Under the pieces are notes generated by a model. The model made no database searches. It had not been told where the DNA came from and saw nothing but the letters and a program-made list of their open reading frames with translations. Of a stretch of DNA of 64,000 nucleotides, positions 25,701 through 34,135 are shown in pieces. A program made the translations under genes and the position numbers. This stretch comes from Chloroflexota bacterium (GTDB lineage Bacteria; Chloroflexota; Dehalococcoidia; Lucifugimonadales; UBA3495), in NCBI GenBank assembly GCA_028875655.1, contig JAPPCX010000114.1:62001-126000 (forward strand), given 5' to 3'. Numbering within the stretch: position 1 is the first letter of the stretch; every line of letters starts with the position of its first letter.

Positions 25701-27151
25701 CCCTTGACCCGGTGGTTGATGCCGTCCCGGTGCAGGTGCGCCCCGTTCCGTCCCAACCGTGGCGCGAATCCCTGGGATAGAGACTCTACCACCTGGTCGA
25801 ACTTGTCCCGGGGCAGCTCCCGGTAGGGGTAGGCCCGCCGGCACAGCTCAAACAACCCGTCCTCGTCCCAGTCTTCGGAAGCGCATTCGGCCACTATCTG
25901 TTGCGCCATCACGTCCAGCGGCCAGGACGGAATTACGAAGGTATCCAGGTTGCCCTGTCGGATCGCTCGAGACAGGGCGGCGCACTCCAGCATCTCATCC
26001 CTGGTCAGGGGGAACAGCTTGCCTTTCGGCACGCCGCCGACGGTGTGTCCCGACCGACCCACCCGCTGCACCAGCAACCCGATGGAGCGGGGCGAGCCAA
26101 TCTGGCACACCAGATCAATCTCCCCGATGTCGATGCCCAGCTCCAGCGAAGCGGTAGCGACGCAGACCTTGACCTGCCCGTTTTTCAGCTTCTGCTCGGC
26201 GTCCCACCGCCGTTCCCGCGAGAGGCTGCCGTGGTGGGCGACCACTGCCCCCTCGCCCAGCCGCGCCGAAAGCTGGTGGGCCACCCGCTCCACCAGCCTC
26301 CGGGTGTTTACGAACACCAGCGTGATGGCGTGGGTCTCGGTGAGGCCGGCGATGGCGTCCAGTGTCTCGCCCCAGATTTCGTGGGTGGCGATGGGGCCAA
26401 GTTCCTGCTCCGGCAGCTCTACGGAAAGGTCAACCTTCCGTCGGCTGCCCGTGTCCACCACGACGCAATCGGGGCTTCCCTCGGCGTCGATGTACCGGTT
26501 GCCGACCAGGAAGCGGGCCATTTCCGACAGCGGCCGCTGGGTTGCGGACAAGCCGATGCGGGTGATGGGCTCCTCGGAAAGCTGGCATAAGCGCTCCACC
26601 GACAGCGTCAGGTGCGCGCCGCGCTTGTCGTCGGCCACCGCGTGAATCTCGTCCAGGATCAGCGTCCTGACGTTTTTCAGTCCCCGCCGCCCGCTCTCCG
26701 AGGTCAGCAGGATGTATAGCGACTCCGGGGTCGTGATGAGAATATGCGGCGGTCGCTTGGCCAGCTTCTGCCGTTCCGACGCCGGTGTGTCCCCGGTGCG
26801 CACCGCCGTGGTGATCTGCGGTATGGGCGCGCCCGTCTCCTCGGCCAGCGCCGCGATCTCTTCCAGTGGAGTCGCCAGGTTCTTCTGGATGTCGTTGGAC
26901 AGGGCTTTCAGCGGCGAAACGTACACCACCTGCGTTGCGTCGGGCAGCCCCGTCTTCATTCCCTGCCGCACCAGTTGATCGATGCACGTCAGGAACGCGG
27001 TGAGGGTTTTGCCTGAACCGGTGGGCGCGGCGATGAGCGTGTGCCGACCCTGCGCGATGGCCGGCCAGCCGGCGGCCTGCGCCTTCGTCGGCGCGTCGAA
27101 CCGGCTGCGGAACCACCGTTGAATGAAGGGATGAAACGAGGACAGGGACAT
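22751..27151 (-). CDS. lhr: Lhr-family ATP-dependent helicase (large helicase-related)
   Basis: 1466 residues, normal for bacterial Lhr. RecA1: AAPTGSGKTLTAFLTC (Walker A, about residue 42), TTPESLYILLTS, and the hallmark LDEIHAVADDKRGAHL. RecA2: FVNTRRLVERVAHQL and LVQRVGRSGH. The winged-helix and Lhr-specific beta-barrel domains follow. An Arg/Pro-rich, probably disordered linker sits near residues 1260-1320. Lhr is a 3'-5' translocase that unwinds RNA-DNA hybrids and acts in DNA repair. The ATG at 27151 has no ribosome site; TAAAAT with TG in front (27163-27158) ends 6 bases before it, so the mRNA may be leaderless. Confidence 0.93.
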   Translation of the reverse strand: MSLSSFHPFIQRWFRSRFDAPTKAQAAGWPAIAQGRHTLIAAPTGSGKTLTAFLTCIDQLVRQGMKTGLPDATQVVYVSPLKALSNDIQKNLATPLEEIAALAEETGAPIPQITTAVRTGDTPASERQKLAKRPPHILITTPESLYILLTSESGRRGLKNVRTLILDEIHAVADDKRGAHLTLSVERLCQLSEEPITRIGLSATQRPLSEMARFLVGNRYIDAEGSPDCVVVDTGSRRKVDLSVELPEQELGPIATHEIWGETLDAIAGLTETHAITLVFVNTRRLVERVAHQLSARLGEGAVVAHHGSLSRERRWDAEQKLKNGQVKVCVATASLELGIDIGEIDLVCQIGSPRSIGLLVQRVGRSGHTVGGVPKGKLFPLTRDEMLECAALSRAIRQGNLDTFVIPSWPLDVMAQQIVAECASEDWDEDGLFELCRRAYPYRELPRDKFDQVVESLSQGFAPRLGRNGAHLHRDGINHRVKGRRGARLAALTSGGAIPDNADYDVVADPEGTFVGTVNEDFAIESMAGDIFLLGNTPWKIRRVESGRVRVEDAQGNLPTIPFWLGEAPGRTWELSDEITQLRDGIDRRLDNPEDAEAWLVSEAGVSPEVARQLVAYIVEGKRVLGVVPTASRVVAERFFDESGGMQLVIHAPFGAAINRAWGMALRKRICRTFDFELQASATDDGLNFSLGPSMAFPLGDVFNYLSPNTVDEVLTQAVFQAPLYGTRWRWNASRFLALLRHSGGKKVPAPLQRMRSDDLLAALFPAQVQCQDNAEPGDIEPPDHPLVFETTRDCLTEAMSLEGLKDVLASIRSGEIEVFAKDTVQPSVFAHQILNAMPYAFLDDAPLEERRARAVSLRRALPEDARDLSALDPEAIRQESAYAWPAIRDVDELHDALLTLGVAPADELVSRTEMASRDMLLGWLEDLAKAGRVLSIAPSEGAVLWLAAEQADTVSAAYPETELEGRVSLLPCATGHRGDEIEREDAAPHLVRGWAECSGPFTAGEMAALLGLSLSDVDTAVLGLENEGMVLRGSFRTGIDEEEFCDRRILARIHRATVGRLRREIEPVPQASFMRFLFRWQYAATGWQTAGEGGLLDVIDKLQGFETAAAAWESELLARRVSDYKPALLDSLCTGGEVAWGRFSRGNSPASGNGSGLRAAALTRSSNITLALRESLDWLLDPATENTDSLAGAMAEILEVLSGRGACFQSDLIAHTRRLPSDVEEALWMLAANGLVTSDSVIPLRARINTKPHRSRPDRRGSRRNGKAEPGPLRARISASQPPPSRRPHSQRRGSAGRWSLLESLDPVADPQEAKAMQLLHRYGMVFPELLARERMAPRWRDLVRVYRRLEAKGEIRGGRFVSGFVGEQFALPDAVSALREAHRAPAAGALEVVSACDPLNLVGIVTPGERVPSQPGNRVVFRDGVPVASLEKGIVVNRSDADSGAMAYSVEFELAVAAMPGTI

Positions 27152-27157
27152 GGCGAG

Positions 27158-27163
27158 ATTTTA
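27158..27163 (-). promoter_or_regulatory. Extended -10 element for a leaderless lhr mRNA
   Basis: TGT-TAAAAT on the minus strand ends 6 bases before the ATG, which would put transcription start at or next to the start codon. No -35 match is evident. Confidence 0.4.
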
Positions 27164-27202
27164 ACACAACTGCGCTCATGTCTCGCGGCGCGTCGATTCG
27201 CG

Positions 27203-27208
27203 TACAAT
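27203..27208 (+). promoter_or_regulatory. -10 element (TACAAT) for the CMD-family gene
   Basis: TACAAT ends 40 bases before the ATG at 27249. No convincing -35 box is seen at 16-18 bases. Confidence 0.35.
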
Positions 27209-27248
27209 GCTCGCCATCGGTAAACCCGGAGTCCACTGGAGTCAAACA

Positions 27249-28025
27249 ATGAACAATCGCGAGGAACTCAGGCGCAAGGGCAATGAGATACGAGAGCGTC
27301 TGCAACACGGCGCTTACCCAGCACGGGAGCGTCCCCGGGCGACGGCAAGTATCCCCGGCCTGAGAAACTTCACCGGGGAGTCCATCTTCGGCGCGGTGTG
27401 GGCCCGCCCCGGCCTGGACATCCGCTACCGGATGTTGGCCACCCTGTCCGTCCTGACCACTCTCCAGCGCCTTTCCCAGTTCCAGACCTACGTCCACAGC
27501 GCGCTGAGCATGGGTTTGAACCCGGAGGAAATCCAGGAAGTGCCAATCCATTGCTCCCTTTACGCCGGCTTCCCCTCGGCGGTGAACTCCCTGGAAGTGG
27601 TGCGCGAGGCATTTAGCGAGCGAGGCATCGACCCGCCCCAAACGGAAATCCCCGAGCTGAGCCTTGAGCAGATGGAGGCGCGGGGCCGCGAACTGCGGGA
27701 TCAACTCTTCGGCCCTGAGGGACAGGGTGGTTACAACAGCGCGCTGATGGACCTTGCCCCGGACTTGCGAACGCTCACCTACCAGTACGGCTTCGGCGAG
27801 ATTTTCTTCCGCCCCGGCCTGGACCTGAAATCCAGGGTGGTGTGCGCCACCGCCGCGCTGGCGGCGCTCCGGGCCGACGGCCAGTTGCGCAACTTCCTGC
27901 GGGCCGGCCCTCGCGTGGGCCTTTCCCGGGAGGAAATGGTTGAGGTGCTTATCCAGACCGGAGGGTACGCGGGCTATCCGGCGGCGCTGAACGCCATCTC
28001 CATCGCCGCCGAGGTCTATAGCTGA
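27249..28025 (+). CDS. Carboxymuconolactone decarboxylase family protein, two tandem domains
   Basis: 258 residues with two CMD helical domains in one chain. Domain 1 (about 35-125) has IFGAVWARPGLDIRYRML and IHCSLYAGFPSAVNSL; domain 2 (about 165-255) has IFFRPGLDLKSRVVCATAAL and IQTGGYAGYPAALNAI. Neither carries the C-x-x-C of AhpD-type peroxidases, which favours the gamma-carboxymuconolactone decarboxylase/PcaC side or an unknown hydratase-like role. The start at 27249 has GGAG upstream; an earlier in-frame start lacks one. Divergent from lhr. Confidence 0.88.
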   Translation: MNNREELRRKGNEIRERLQHGAYPARERPRATASIPGLRNFTGESIFGAVWARPGLDIRYRMLATLSVLTTLQRLSQFQTYVHSALSMGLNPEEIQEVPIHCSLYAGFPSAVNSLEVVREAFSERGIDPPQTEIPELSLEQMEARGRELRDQLFGPEGQGGYNSALMDLAPDLRTLTYQYGFGEIFFRPGLDLKSRVVCATAALAALRADGQLRNFLRAGPRVGLSREEMVEVLIQTGGYAGYPAALNAISIAAEVYS

Positions 28026-28054
28026 TCCAACGCCGGCTACTGGTGGCCGGTCTT

Positions 28055-29149
28055 CTAAATGTCGTTTTCGGTACGGAAAGGCCCCCACTCACGGGGGATG
28101 TTGAGCAGCCGTTCTTCCAGATTGTCCACACTGTTCTGGCCGCAATAGGCCATGGCGCGATCAAACTCCTCGCGCAGAATCTCCAGCATGTGGTGCACGC
28201 CCTCGGCTCCGTTCACTGCCAGGCCCCAATATAGCGGCCGGCCGACTGCCACCGCAGTTGCGCCCAGGGCCAACGCCTTGAGCACGTCGCTGCCCCGCCG
28301 GACGCCGGAATCCACGTACACCTCCGCCTTTCCGCCGGTCGCCGCTACGATTCCGGGCACCATTTCAATGCTGGACATGGTGCTGTCAAACCGGCGCCCG
28401 CCGTGAGTGGAAACCAAAATGCCGTTGACGCCATGCTCGACTGCCTTGCGCGCGTCTTCGGCCACTCGGAGACCCTTCAGCACCAGGGGCAGGCCGGTGA
28501 GGCTACGCAACCACTCCAACTCCCGCCACGTGATCGGCGGGCATTCCTGGGCTTCCCACGGCGGTGGTTCGCCGGACTCAGACGCGAGCTTCAGTTGTTC
28601 GCGGAAATTCCCGTATTCGCCCGGACGCTCGTAGCGATTGCGAATATCCCGTTCCTTGGGGCTGGGAAACGGTGCGTCGATGGTCAGCACGATAGCCCGG
28701 TAACCGGCTGCCTCCGCACGCTTCACCAGGTTTTCCGTGAGGTCGTAACTGCGGTGCGAAAGCTGGAACCAGAGCGGGCCGGTAGCGGCGTGGGCGACTT
28801 CTTCCATGCTGCAATTGGAATTGGTGCTGCACATCATCAGCGTGTTGGACATCCCGGCGCCGCGCGCGGTGGCGCATTCCGCATCCGGGTGCGCGTTGCT
28901 GTGAGCGTCCGTTGGCGAAATCATTACCGGGAAGCTGATGTCCGTGCCCAGGACAGTGGTCGCGATTTTACGCTCGGCGGTATCCCGCATGAACCGAGGC
29001 CGCATCGTCAGCGCCTCAAATGCGGCGCGGTTGCGGGCCGTGGCGATCTCGTCCATCGCGCCGGCCTCGATAAACTCCCAATAGTTGTGGGGCAGAACTT
29101 CTCTGGCCCGCGCCTCATAATCATAGAGGCTGATAGGATCCATTCGCAC
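28055..29149 (-). CDS. FMN-dependent alpha-hydroxy-acid oxidizing protein
   Basis: About 364 residues, normal for the glycolate oxidase/lactate dehydrogenase family. Visible: LYDYEARAREVLPHNYWEFIEAGA, ISPTDAHSNAHPDAE, VLKGLRVAEDA with the FMN-binding Lys, STHGGRRFD with the catalytic His and substrate Arg, and DSGVRRGSDVLKALALGATAVAVGRP for the phosphate site. It oxidises a 2-hydroxy acid to a 2-oxo acid. GAGGAG sits 7 bases before a GTG at 29149; an ATG two codons later (29143) is also possible. Divergent from the aminotransferase gene. Confidence 0.9.
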   Translation of the reverse strand: MRMDPISLYDYEARAREVLPHNYWEFIEAGAMDEIATARNRAAFEALTMRPRFMRDTAERKIATTVLGTDISFPVMISPTDAHSNAHPDAECATARGAGMSNTLMMCSTNSNCSMEEVAHAATGPLWFQLSHRSYDLTENLVKRAEAAGYRAIVLTIDAPFPSPKERDIRNRYERPGEYGNFREQLKLASESGEPPPWEAQECPPITWRELEWLRSLTGLPLVLKGLRVAEDARKAVEHGVNGILVSTHGGRRFDSTMSSIEMVPGIVAATGGKAEVYVDSGVRRGSDVLKALALGATAVAVGRPLYWGLAVNGAEGVHHMLEILREEFDRAMAYCGQNSVDNLEERLLNIPREWGPFRTENDI

Positions 29150-29219
29150 GGTCGCACTCCTCACAATAACGGCTTATTGGCAAGAGAATTTTACACCGCG
29201 CGGCACGATCGCGCGCCTG

Positions 29220-29250
29220 TTGACGGGTTTCAATCCATCAGTGTTAGACT
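29220..29250 (+). promoter_or_regulatory. Probable promoter of the aminotransferase gene
   Basis: TTGACG (29220-29225), 19-base spacer, TAGACT (29245-29250), 55 bases before the ATG. The spacing is at the long end. Confidence 0.45.
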
Positions 29251-29304
29251 GACTTGTAACGAACACTCCCGATTCCGCGCTCACAACGTCTCCCGGAGGA
29301 AACT

Positions 29305-30684
29305 ATGGCTACCCATTCTGAAACCACACTCCAGGACTTGCAAAGGACTGCCCTGGAAAATCTCTGGGTGTACCTGCGGGAACCCAGCGACATGGCCGAG
29401 AAGGGCGAGCCCCAGATTTTCGTCGAGGGCAAAGGTTGCCAGGTTACCGACTCGCTGGGCAACACCTACATCGACGCCATGTCCGGCCTGTGGTTGAAGA
29501 ACGTCGGTTACGGTCAGAAGGAAATCGCCGACGCCGCCTATGAGCAGATGCTCAAGATCACCTACATGCCCCTGGGCACCACCACCGAGCCCACCGTCGT
29601 GCTGTCGGAAAAAATCGCGTCCATGATGCCGGGTGATCTTTCCCGCTGCTTTTTCACCAGCGGCGGCTCCGAGTCGGTGGAAACGGCGTTAAAGTTGTCC
29701 CGCGCCTACTTCAAGCGGATCGGCGAACCGCAGCGCACCAAGTTCATCAGCCGCCGGGACTCCTACCACGGCGCCACCATGGGCGCGATGGCCCTGGGCG
29801 GCAACTATCTCTACCCCAGGGAAGACTACGAACCCCTGATGCCCAATACCTTCCACGCGCCGCAGCCCAACTTCTACCGCTGCGAGTTCAAGAGCGAATC
29901 GCCGGAAGAATGCGGCCAGCGGTGCGTGGATGCCATCGAGAGCATCATCCAGTTCCAGGGGCCGGACACCGTCGCGGCGGTCATTGCCGAACCCATCTCC
30001 AGCCCCATGGGAGCGGTGGTGCCGCCGGACAACTACTGGCCACTGCTGCGCGAAGTCTGCAACAAGTACGGCTGCTTGCTGATCGCCGATGAGGTGATTA
30101 CCGGTTTCGGGCGCACCGGCAAGTGGTTCGGGTGCAACCACTGGGACATTACGCCCGACATGATGACCGTGGCCAAGGGCATCACCAGCGGGTATATCCC
30201 CATGGGTGGCGCCATCCTCCGCAAACCCATCGCCGATGCCTTTGTGGGCAGCCCCTCGGCAGCCTTCCGGCACGTCATCACCTTCGGCGGCCATCCGGTA
30301 GCCGCCGCAGCCTCCCTGAAGAACCTGGAAATCATGGAGCGGGAAGGTATGGTTGAAAATTCGGCCCGGATGGGACGCTACCTGCTGGACGGCCTGGAAG
30401 AACTCAAGGAAAAACACTCCATCATCGGCAACGTCCGCGGCCTGGGTCTCATGTGCGGCCTGGAAATGGTGAAGGACCGGGAGACCAGGGAGCACTTCCC
30501 GGCCGACGCCGGACTGAGCCCCCGGTTGACCCAGGGCTTTGCCGACCAGGGCCTCTTCCTGCGCGGCGGCGACCTCATGAACATCATGCCTCCCCTCTGC
30601 GTCACGCCCGGCGAGATTGAGCAGATCGTATCCACCATGGACAACGTGATCGGTCGCGTGGCGTCGGACCTGGGAGCGGCCTAG
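29305..30684 (+). CDS. Class III pyridoxal-phosphate aminotransferase
   Basis: 459 residues, fold type I subgroup II. GSESVETALKLSRAYFKR (about residues 117-134) and SRRDSYHGATMGAMALGG bind the PLP phosphate and ring. IADEVITGFGRTGKWFG is the fold-defining Asp motif, and the Schiff-base Lys lies in MTVAKGITSGYIPMGG (about residue 291). The family covers omega-amino acid:pyruvate, taurine and beta-alanine aminotransferases; the exact amino donor is not readable. GGAGG precedes the ATG by 5 bases. Followed by a strong bidirectional terminator. Confidence 0.92.
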   Translation: MATHSETTLQDLQRTALENLWVYLREPSDMAEKGEPQIFVEGKGCQVTDSLGNTYIDAMSGLWLKNVGYGQKEIADAAYEQMLKITYMPLGTTTEPTVVLSEKIASMMPGDLSRCFFTSGGSESVETALKLSRAYFKRIGEPQRTKFISRRDSYHGATMGAMALGGNYLYPREDYEPLMPNTFHAPQPNFYRCEFKSESPEECGQRCVDAIESIIQFQGPDTVAAVIAEPISSPMGAVVPPDNYWPLLREVCNKYGCLLIADEVITGFGRTGKWFGCNHWDITPDMMTVAKGITSGYIPMGGAILRKPIADAFVGSPSAAFRHVITFGGHPVAAAASLKNLEIMEREGMVENSARMGRYLLDGLEELKEKHSIIGNVRGLGLMCGLEMVKDRETREHFPADAGLSPRLTQGFADQGLFLRGGDLMNIMPPLCVTPGEIEQIVSTMDNVIGRVASDLGAA

Positions 30685-30705
30685 CCGCTCAGCCGGCAAG
30701 ATAGC

Positions 30706-30734
30706 AAAAACGGCCCCAAAACGGGGCCGTTTTT
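30706..30734. terminator. Bidirectional intrinsic terminator
   Basis: ACGGCCCC (30710-30717) pairs with GGGGCCGT (30723-30730) around AAAAC, preceded by an A-run and followed by a T-run. It can end both the plus-strand aminotransferase mRNA and the minus-strand tRNA-Phe transcript. Confidence 0.9.
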
Positions 30735-30753
30735 GAGTTTAGAATCGGGAAAA

Positions 30754-30830
30754 TGGTGCCGAGGGGCGGATTCGAACCACCGACACCGGCATTTTCAGTG
30801 CCGTGCTCTACCAGGCTGAGCTACCTCGGC
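30754..30830 (-). tRNA. tRNA-Phe (anticodon GAA), CCA encoded
   Basis: On the minus strand the acceptor arm is GCCGAGG/CCTCGGC, the D arm contains AGCTCAGCCTGGTAGAGC, the anticodon stem CGGCA/TGCCG encloses CTGAAAA with GAA at positions 34-36, and the T arm has GGTTCGAATCC. The discriminator A and CCA (30754-30756) are encoded. All stems pair, so the gene looks functional. Confidence 0.97.
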
Positions 30831-30844
30831 TAACAGGGCATTCG

Positions 30845-30873
30845 ATGATAAGCAACGTCGGAAACATTGTCAA
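30845..30873 (-). promoter_or_regulatory. Promoter of tRNA-Phe
   Basis: Minus strand: TTGACA (30873-30868), 17-base spacer, TATCAT (30850-30845), with transcription expected a few bases before the tRNA 5' end. Perfect -35, 5 of 6 at -10. Confidence 0.75.
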
Positions 30874-30916
30874 TCCAAAATTCGCGGCGGCCCGGTTTCC
30901 AGCGCTCCGTAAGACG

Positions 30917-32284
30917 TCAATTGCGTTGCAGGTCGGATAGGTCGTCCGTCAGGGTCCGCATTGTCTCGGGGTCGGGGTCGCCGGGTTGAGGCCCGTAGTG
31001 GTAGCGCTCAAATTCCCCGACGATGCGCTCCACGGGCGGGTCAGGGAGGGCCTGGTTCGCTTCCTGGCGGTGTTCCTGCGGAGTTTGCCAGGTGTGGCGA
31101 GAGAACCCCACGGCCCGGGCGATGTCCAGCATCCGGTAATACACCTCGCGCGGATTGGTGGGTGGCGGCCGGCGGCGGCTCAGGTTGGAGGCCCAGTTGA
31201 ACCAGCCGGCCAGAGCGTCCGCGACGTCCTGACCGGCTGCCTGCAGCGTGAACGTTGATTCGCGGGTTTCCGCTTCGGAATAGTTGTTGCCCATGAGACG
31301 GCGGCGACGGAACATCCGGAACAGGACCCAGCCGGCCAAAGATACCGCCAGCAGGAAAGCGAGCCACTTGATGACGGTGAGTATCACGTTGGGAGGTCCG
31401 TCGCCCTCTACCTCGCGCAGGCTCTCGTGGAACTCCTCGATTTGCAGCCGTGCCAGCTCCAGGCCGCTGAGGTCGCCGCCCCCGAAGAAACTGGAAATCC
31501 AGTTGCCGATAGCGACCAGCCCGGCGGCAAGCAGCCCCAGCAGGAGGAGGATTGGTCGCAGGGTCCACAAGCCAATGAAGCCGATGCCACGAACGATAGC
31601 CCTGGCGACGTCATCCAGGCCGCCCACTCCAATGGCTCCCAGGATCAGGGCCAACAGCAGCACCGCGCCTACGCTAACGACGATGGCCATTAGCCACCTG
31701 CGGCTGATCTGACCAACGCCGCTGTCGATGGCGAAACGACTCAGCGCCAGGCCGCCCAGTCCGATGGCGAAATAGATGACCAGAATCGGCAGTCGGATGA
31801 TGTGCGCGGGCATCAACGGGTCAGCCGCCGCGGCGACCAACACGATAATGACGCCACGAACGAAGGCGTTCCTGATTACGTCGAGAGTTACGTCATCACG
31901 GGCGATTGTGGTGCCGCGCCACCAGAGCAGCAGCAACAGCGCGGAGGCCAGGCTGAGGCCGGCGATGGCGTTCAAATCTCCGGAGAACACGAGGCCGATG
32001 GGAAACCACCCTGCGCCCATGCTGACGCCGGCCAGCGCCAGCACCGACAACGCGCTGACGAACAGCCCGATAACGCCCCGCAGGTTCAGCGAAAAGCGGA
32101 TATTCTGCACATACCAGGAAAGGACGAATGACCAGGTGATGGCCACCATTGCGATGCCCAGGGGAACCCCCGCCTCAGGGAGGCGAATGGCGTTGGAAAG
32201 CAGCTTGCCGATCAGATAGATGGCGAAGCCCTCCAGAAAGAGGGTAACGCTGGTGACCAGCGCGGAGCGGGCGAAGGTGGTCAT
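30917..32284 (-). CDS. DUF4129-domain integral membrane protein
   Basis: 455 residues from ATG 32284, which overlaps the TGA of the DUF58 gene as ATGA, indicating translational coupling. About nine hydrophobic segments fill residues 10-330, a last helix lies near 340-355, and the cytoplasmic C-terminus (YYRMLDIARAVGFSRHTWQT ... FERYHYG) is the DUF4129 domain. DUF4129 proteins usually accompany DUF58, MoxR ATPase and transglutaminase-like proteins; only DUF58 is here. A role in cell-envelope proteolysis or assembly is guessed from such loci, not shown. Confidence 0.85.
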   Translation of the reverse strand: MTTFARSALVTSVTLFLEGFAIYLIGKLLSNAIRLPEAGVPLGIAMVAITWSFVLSWYVQNIRFSLNLRGVIGLFVSALSVLALAGVSMGAGWFPIGLVFSGDLNAIAGLSLASALLLLLWWRGTTIARDDVTLDVIRNAFVRGVIIVLVAAAADPLMPAHIIRLPILVIYFAIGLGGLALSRFAIDSGVGQISRRWLMAIVVSVGAVLLLALILGAIGVGGLDDVARAIVRGIGFIGLWTLRPILLLLGLLAAGLVAIGNWISSFFGGGDLSGLELARLQIEEFHESLREVEGDGPPNVILTVIKWLAFLLAVSLAGWVLFRMFRRRRLMGNNYSEAETRESTFTLQAAGQDVADALAGWFNWASNLSRRRPPPTNPREVYYRMLDIARAVGFSRHTWQTPQEHRQEANQALPDPPVERIVGEFERYHYGPQPGDPDPETMRTLTDDLSDLQRN

Positions 32285-33558
32285 TCCGAACTCTCCGCAA
32301 CGGTGGCGGCGACGGATGCGTCGTCCAGCCAGTCGTCCCGCCACATTTCCTCCAGGCCGGCGAGCGAAGGCCCGGCCATGAACAGCGGCACTTCGGGCGG
32401 AAGCAGGCGCGCAATGGGGCCAGGGTCGCCGTCGCCGGCGTAGAAGATCATGACGTGGTGCCCGCGGCGCCGGATTTCTTCGGTCTCGTTCACTACGACC
32501 TGAGACAGCAGAGCGGTTACCAGCACCACGGTTGCGCCGGATACGAGCGAGTTGGACTCTTCGCGCAGAACCGAGGACAGTTCGGTGACCCAGAAAGGGC
32601 CCGCCATGGCCAGGGACTCCAAAACAGACTCCAGTTGCAGGCTGCCGGAACCGGGCGGTACCGACATCCACTTGCTGGAATAGGAGGCGATGGCGTTGCT
32701 CACCAGGCTGAAGGTGTAATCTTCGCGGCAGGCGTGCTCGGCGACGGACGCAGCAACGGTTACCGCGCGCTCGAACAGGCGGCGGTTGCTGCCCTGCCAG
32801 GCGGCATCGCCGGTGCGCGCGTTGAGGGCGATGAGCATGTAACGGGTGGCGGCCGGTTCAAAAACGCGGGATTCCAACTTGCTGTGCCGGGCCGTAGCTT
32901 TCCAGTCAATGCGCTTCAAAGGATCGGACGGCAGGTAGTCGCGGAGGCCTACGAAACGGCTGGGGTCGTCCTGAATGAATCTCTGTCCCCGGCTGACGCC
33001 CAGAGGCCGCTCCCAAAGGTTCATCATTTGGCGCACATCTACGATACGTGGATAGACCAGCAAGTAGTCCACATTGGTCACATGCTGCTCAGCCGAGGTC
33101 AGGCCGAACATATCGCCGCTGCGCAAACGGGCCGGGCCGATGCGATGGTAGCCGCGAACGCGACACCGTATCCGGTAGCGCCAGGTAACCCGTTGATAGG
33201 GGAGCAGGGAAGTCGTGATGCGGTGGTCAAGTTCGGCTTCCGCGCCGACGCCGCGCCGGAACGTGCCGCCGGTCTGGAGACCTAGGGGAAAGGTGTCGGA
33301 AATGTCCAGCCAGATCATGGGCAGGATCTTGTCGTTGTCCACCGTGATGTAGTAATCGAGGACGTCTCCAATGAAAGCGCGGCGACGCTCCAGCCGCCGG
33401 GAATAGGTGAGCCGGCGAAACGCGTAGCGCGGCCAGTGTTTCCCCGTAATCCAGATGAGCAGAACCAGCACGCCGACCACAATAAGCAGCGCCTGGCTGG
33501 CAAGGAGGCCGGCGACGATGGCGATGGCGGCGGCGATAACCCAAAGGTCGCTTATCAT
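32281..33558 (-). CDS. DUF58 domain-containing protein
   Basis: 425 residues. Two adjacent N-terminal helices (about residues 5-40) anchor it, a beta-rich region follows, and the conserved DUF58 core is FVGLRDYLPSDPLKRIDWKATARHSKL (in segments, about residues 205-230) with VFEPAATRYMLIAL, a von Willebrand A-like fold. DUF58 proteins are partners of MoxR AAA+ ATPases; none is found next door. First gene of a two-gene unit with the DUF4129 protein, sharing a 4-base overlap. Confidence 0.9.
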   Translation of the reverse strand: MISDLWVIAAAIAIVAGLLASQALLIVVGVLVLLIWITGKHWPRYAFRRLTYSRRLERRRAFIGDVLDYYITVDNDKILPMIWLDISDTFPLGLQTGGTFRRGVGAEAELDHRITTSLLPYQRVTWRYRIRCRVRGYHRIGPARLRSGDMFGLTSAEQHVTNVDYLLVYPRIVDVRQMMNLWERPLGVSRGQRFIQDDPSRFVGLRDYLPSDPLKRIDWKATARHSKLESRVFEPAATRYMLIALNARTGDAAWQGSNRRLFERAVTVAASVAEHACREDYTFSLVSNAIASYSSKWMSVPPGSGSLQLESVLESLAMAGPFWVTELSSVLREESNSLVSGATVVLVTALLSQVVVNETEEIRRRGHHVMIFYAGDGDPGPIARLLPPEVPLFMAGPSLAGLEEMWRDDWLDDASVAATVAESSE

Positions 33559-33671
33559 GGTCGCAGGATAACCGATTTGACGAGCCAGTGGTAAGCCGTC
33601 CGACGGTGGCCCTATGGTATTCTTTTCGGTAATGGAGGGGTAATAGTTCCCAATTTTAGGAGGATGGCAAA

Positions 33672-33929
33672 GTGAATCGTTACAAGCTGTCTTACGTCAT
33701 GTACGATCCCAGCGAAAGCACGGAAGATGACAAGTACATGGCCGAAATACCCGCGCTGCCGGGATGTCGAGTTTGGGGGGATACGCCGGCGGAAACGTTA
33801 CACATTCTTCAGGGCGTGGCCGAGGCCTTTATACAATCTTACCTGGACCATGGGGACGAACTACCGCCTGGAGTCGTGGCAACGCCGGTTGAGCTCAGTC
33901 CCGTCGGGGAGATGACGGTGATAGCGTGA
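33672..33929 (+). CDS. hicB: HicB-family antitoxin
   Basis: 85 residues. The partial RNase H-like HicB fold shows YMAEIPALPGCRVWGDTPAETLHI and a C-terminal helix; no helix-turn-helix or ribbon DNA-binding domain is appended, so it may need HicA or another factor to bind DNA. GTG start with AGGAGG 8 bases upstream. It precedes hicA and overlaps it by 4 bases (GTGA). In this hicB-first order the antitoxin is made before the toxin. Confidence 0.9.
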   Translation: MNRYKLSYVMYDPSESTEDDKYMAEIPALPGCRVWGDTPAETLHILQGVAEAFIQSYLDHGDELPPGVVATPVELSPVGEMTVIA

Positions 33930-34135
33930 CTTACCGGGAATTCACGCGAAAGTTACGCAGGTTAAGCTGCCAGTTCGACCGTCAGGGCAGCGGTTCCCAT
34001 GAAATATGGATGAATACGGAGAATCGTGCAAGGGCGTCGATACCTAACTGGGGCGGCCAAGATTTAAAAATCGGAACGATGCGAGGAATCCTGCGGGATT
34101 TGGGTATATCCAGAGATGATTTTGAACGAGCGTAA
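33926..34135 (+). CDS. hicA: HicA-family mRNA interferase toxin
   Basis: 69 residues, double-stranded-RNA-binding-like fold. The catalytic His is His25 in the G-S-x-S-H motif (QGSGSHEIW), and RASIPNWGGQDLKIGTMRGILRDLGIS is the family C-terminus in outline. It cleaves mRNA and tmRNA when HicB is lost. GTG start overlapping the hicB stop. Its 3' end overlaps the TPR gene by 20 bases. Confidence 0.9.
   Translation: MTYREFTRKLRRLSCQFDRQGSGSHEIWMNTENRARASIPNWGGQDLKIGTMRGILRDLGISRDDFERA

Noticed and set aside
26430-28088. Minus-strand frame of 552 codons
   Set aside because: It spans the lhr start and the CMD gene in a wrong frame and antisense; no domain motif.
29689-30699. Minus-strand frame of 336 codons
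   Set aside because: Antisense to the class III aminotransferase; crosses its terminator.
31800-32250. A separate small gene within the DUF4129 region
   Set aside because: The alternative frames have no ribosome site and break the regular helix pattern of the coding frame.
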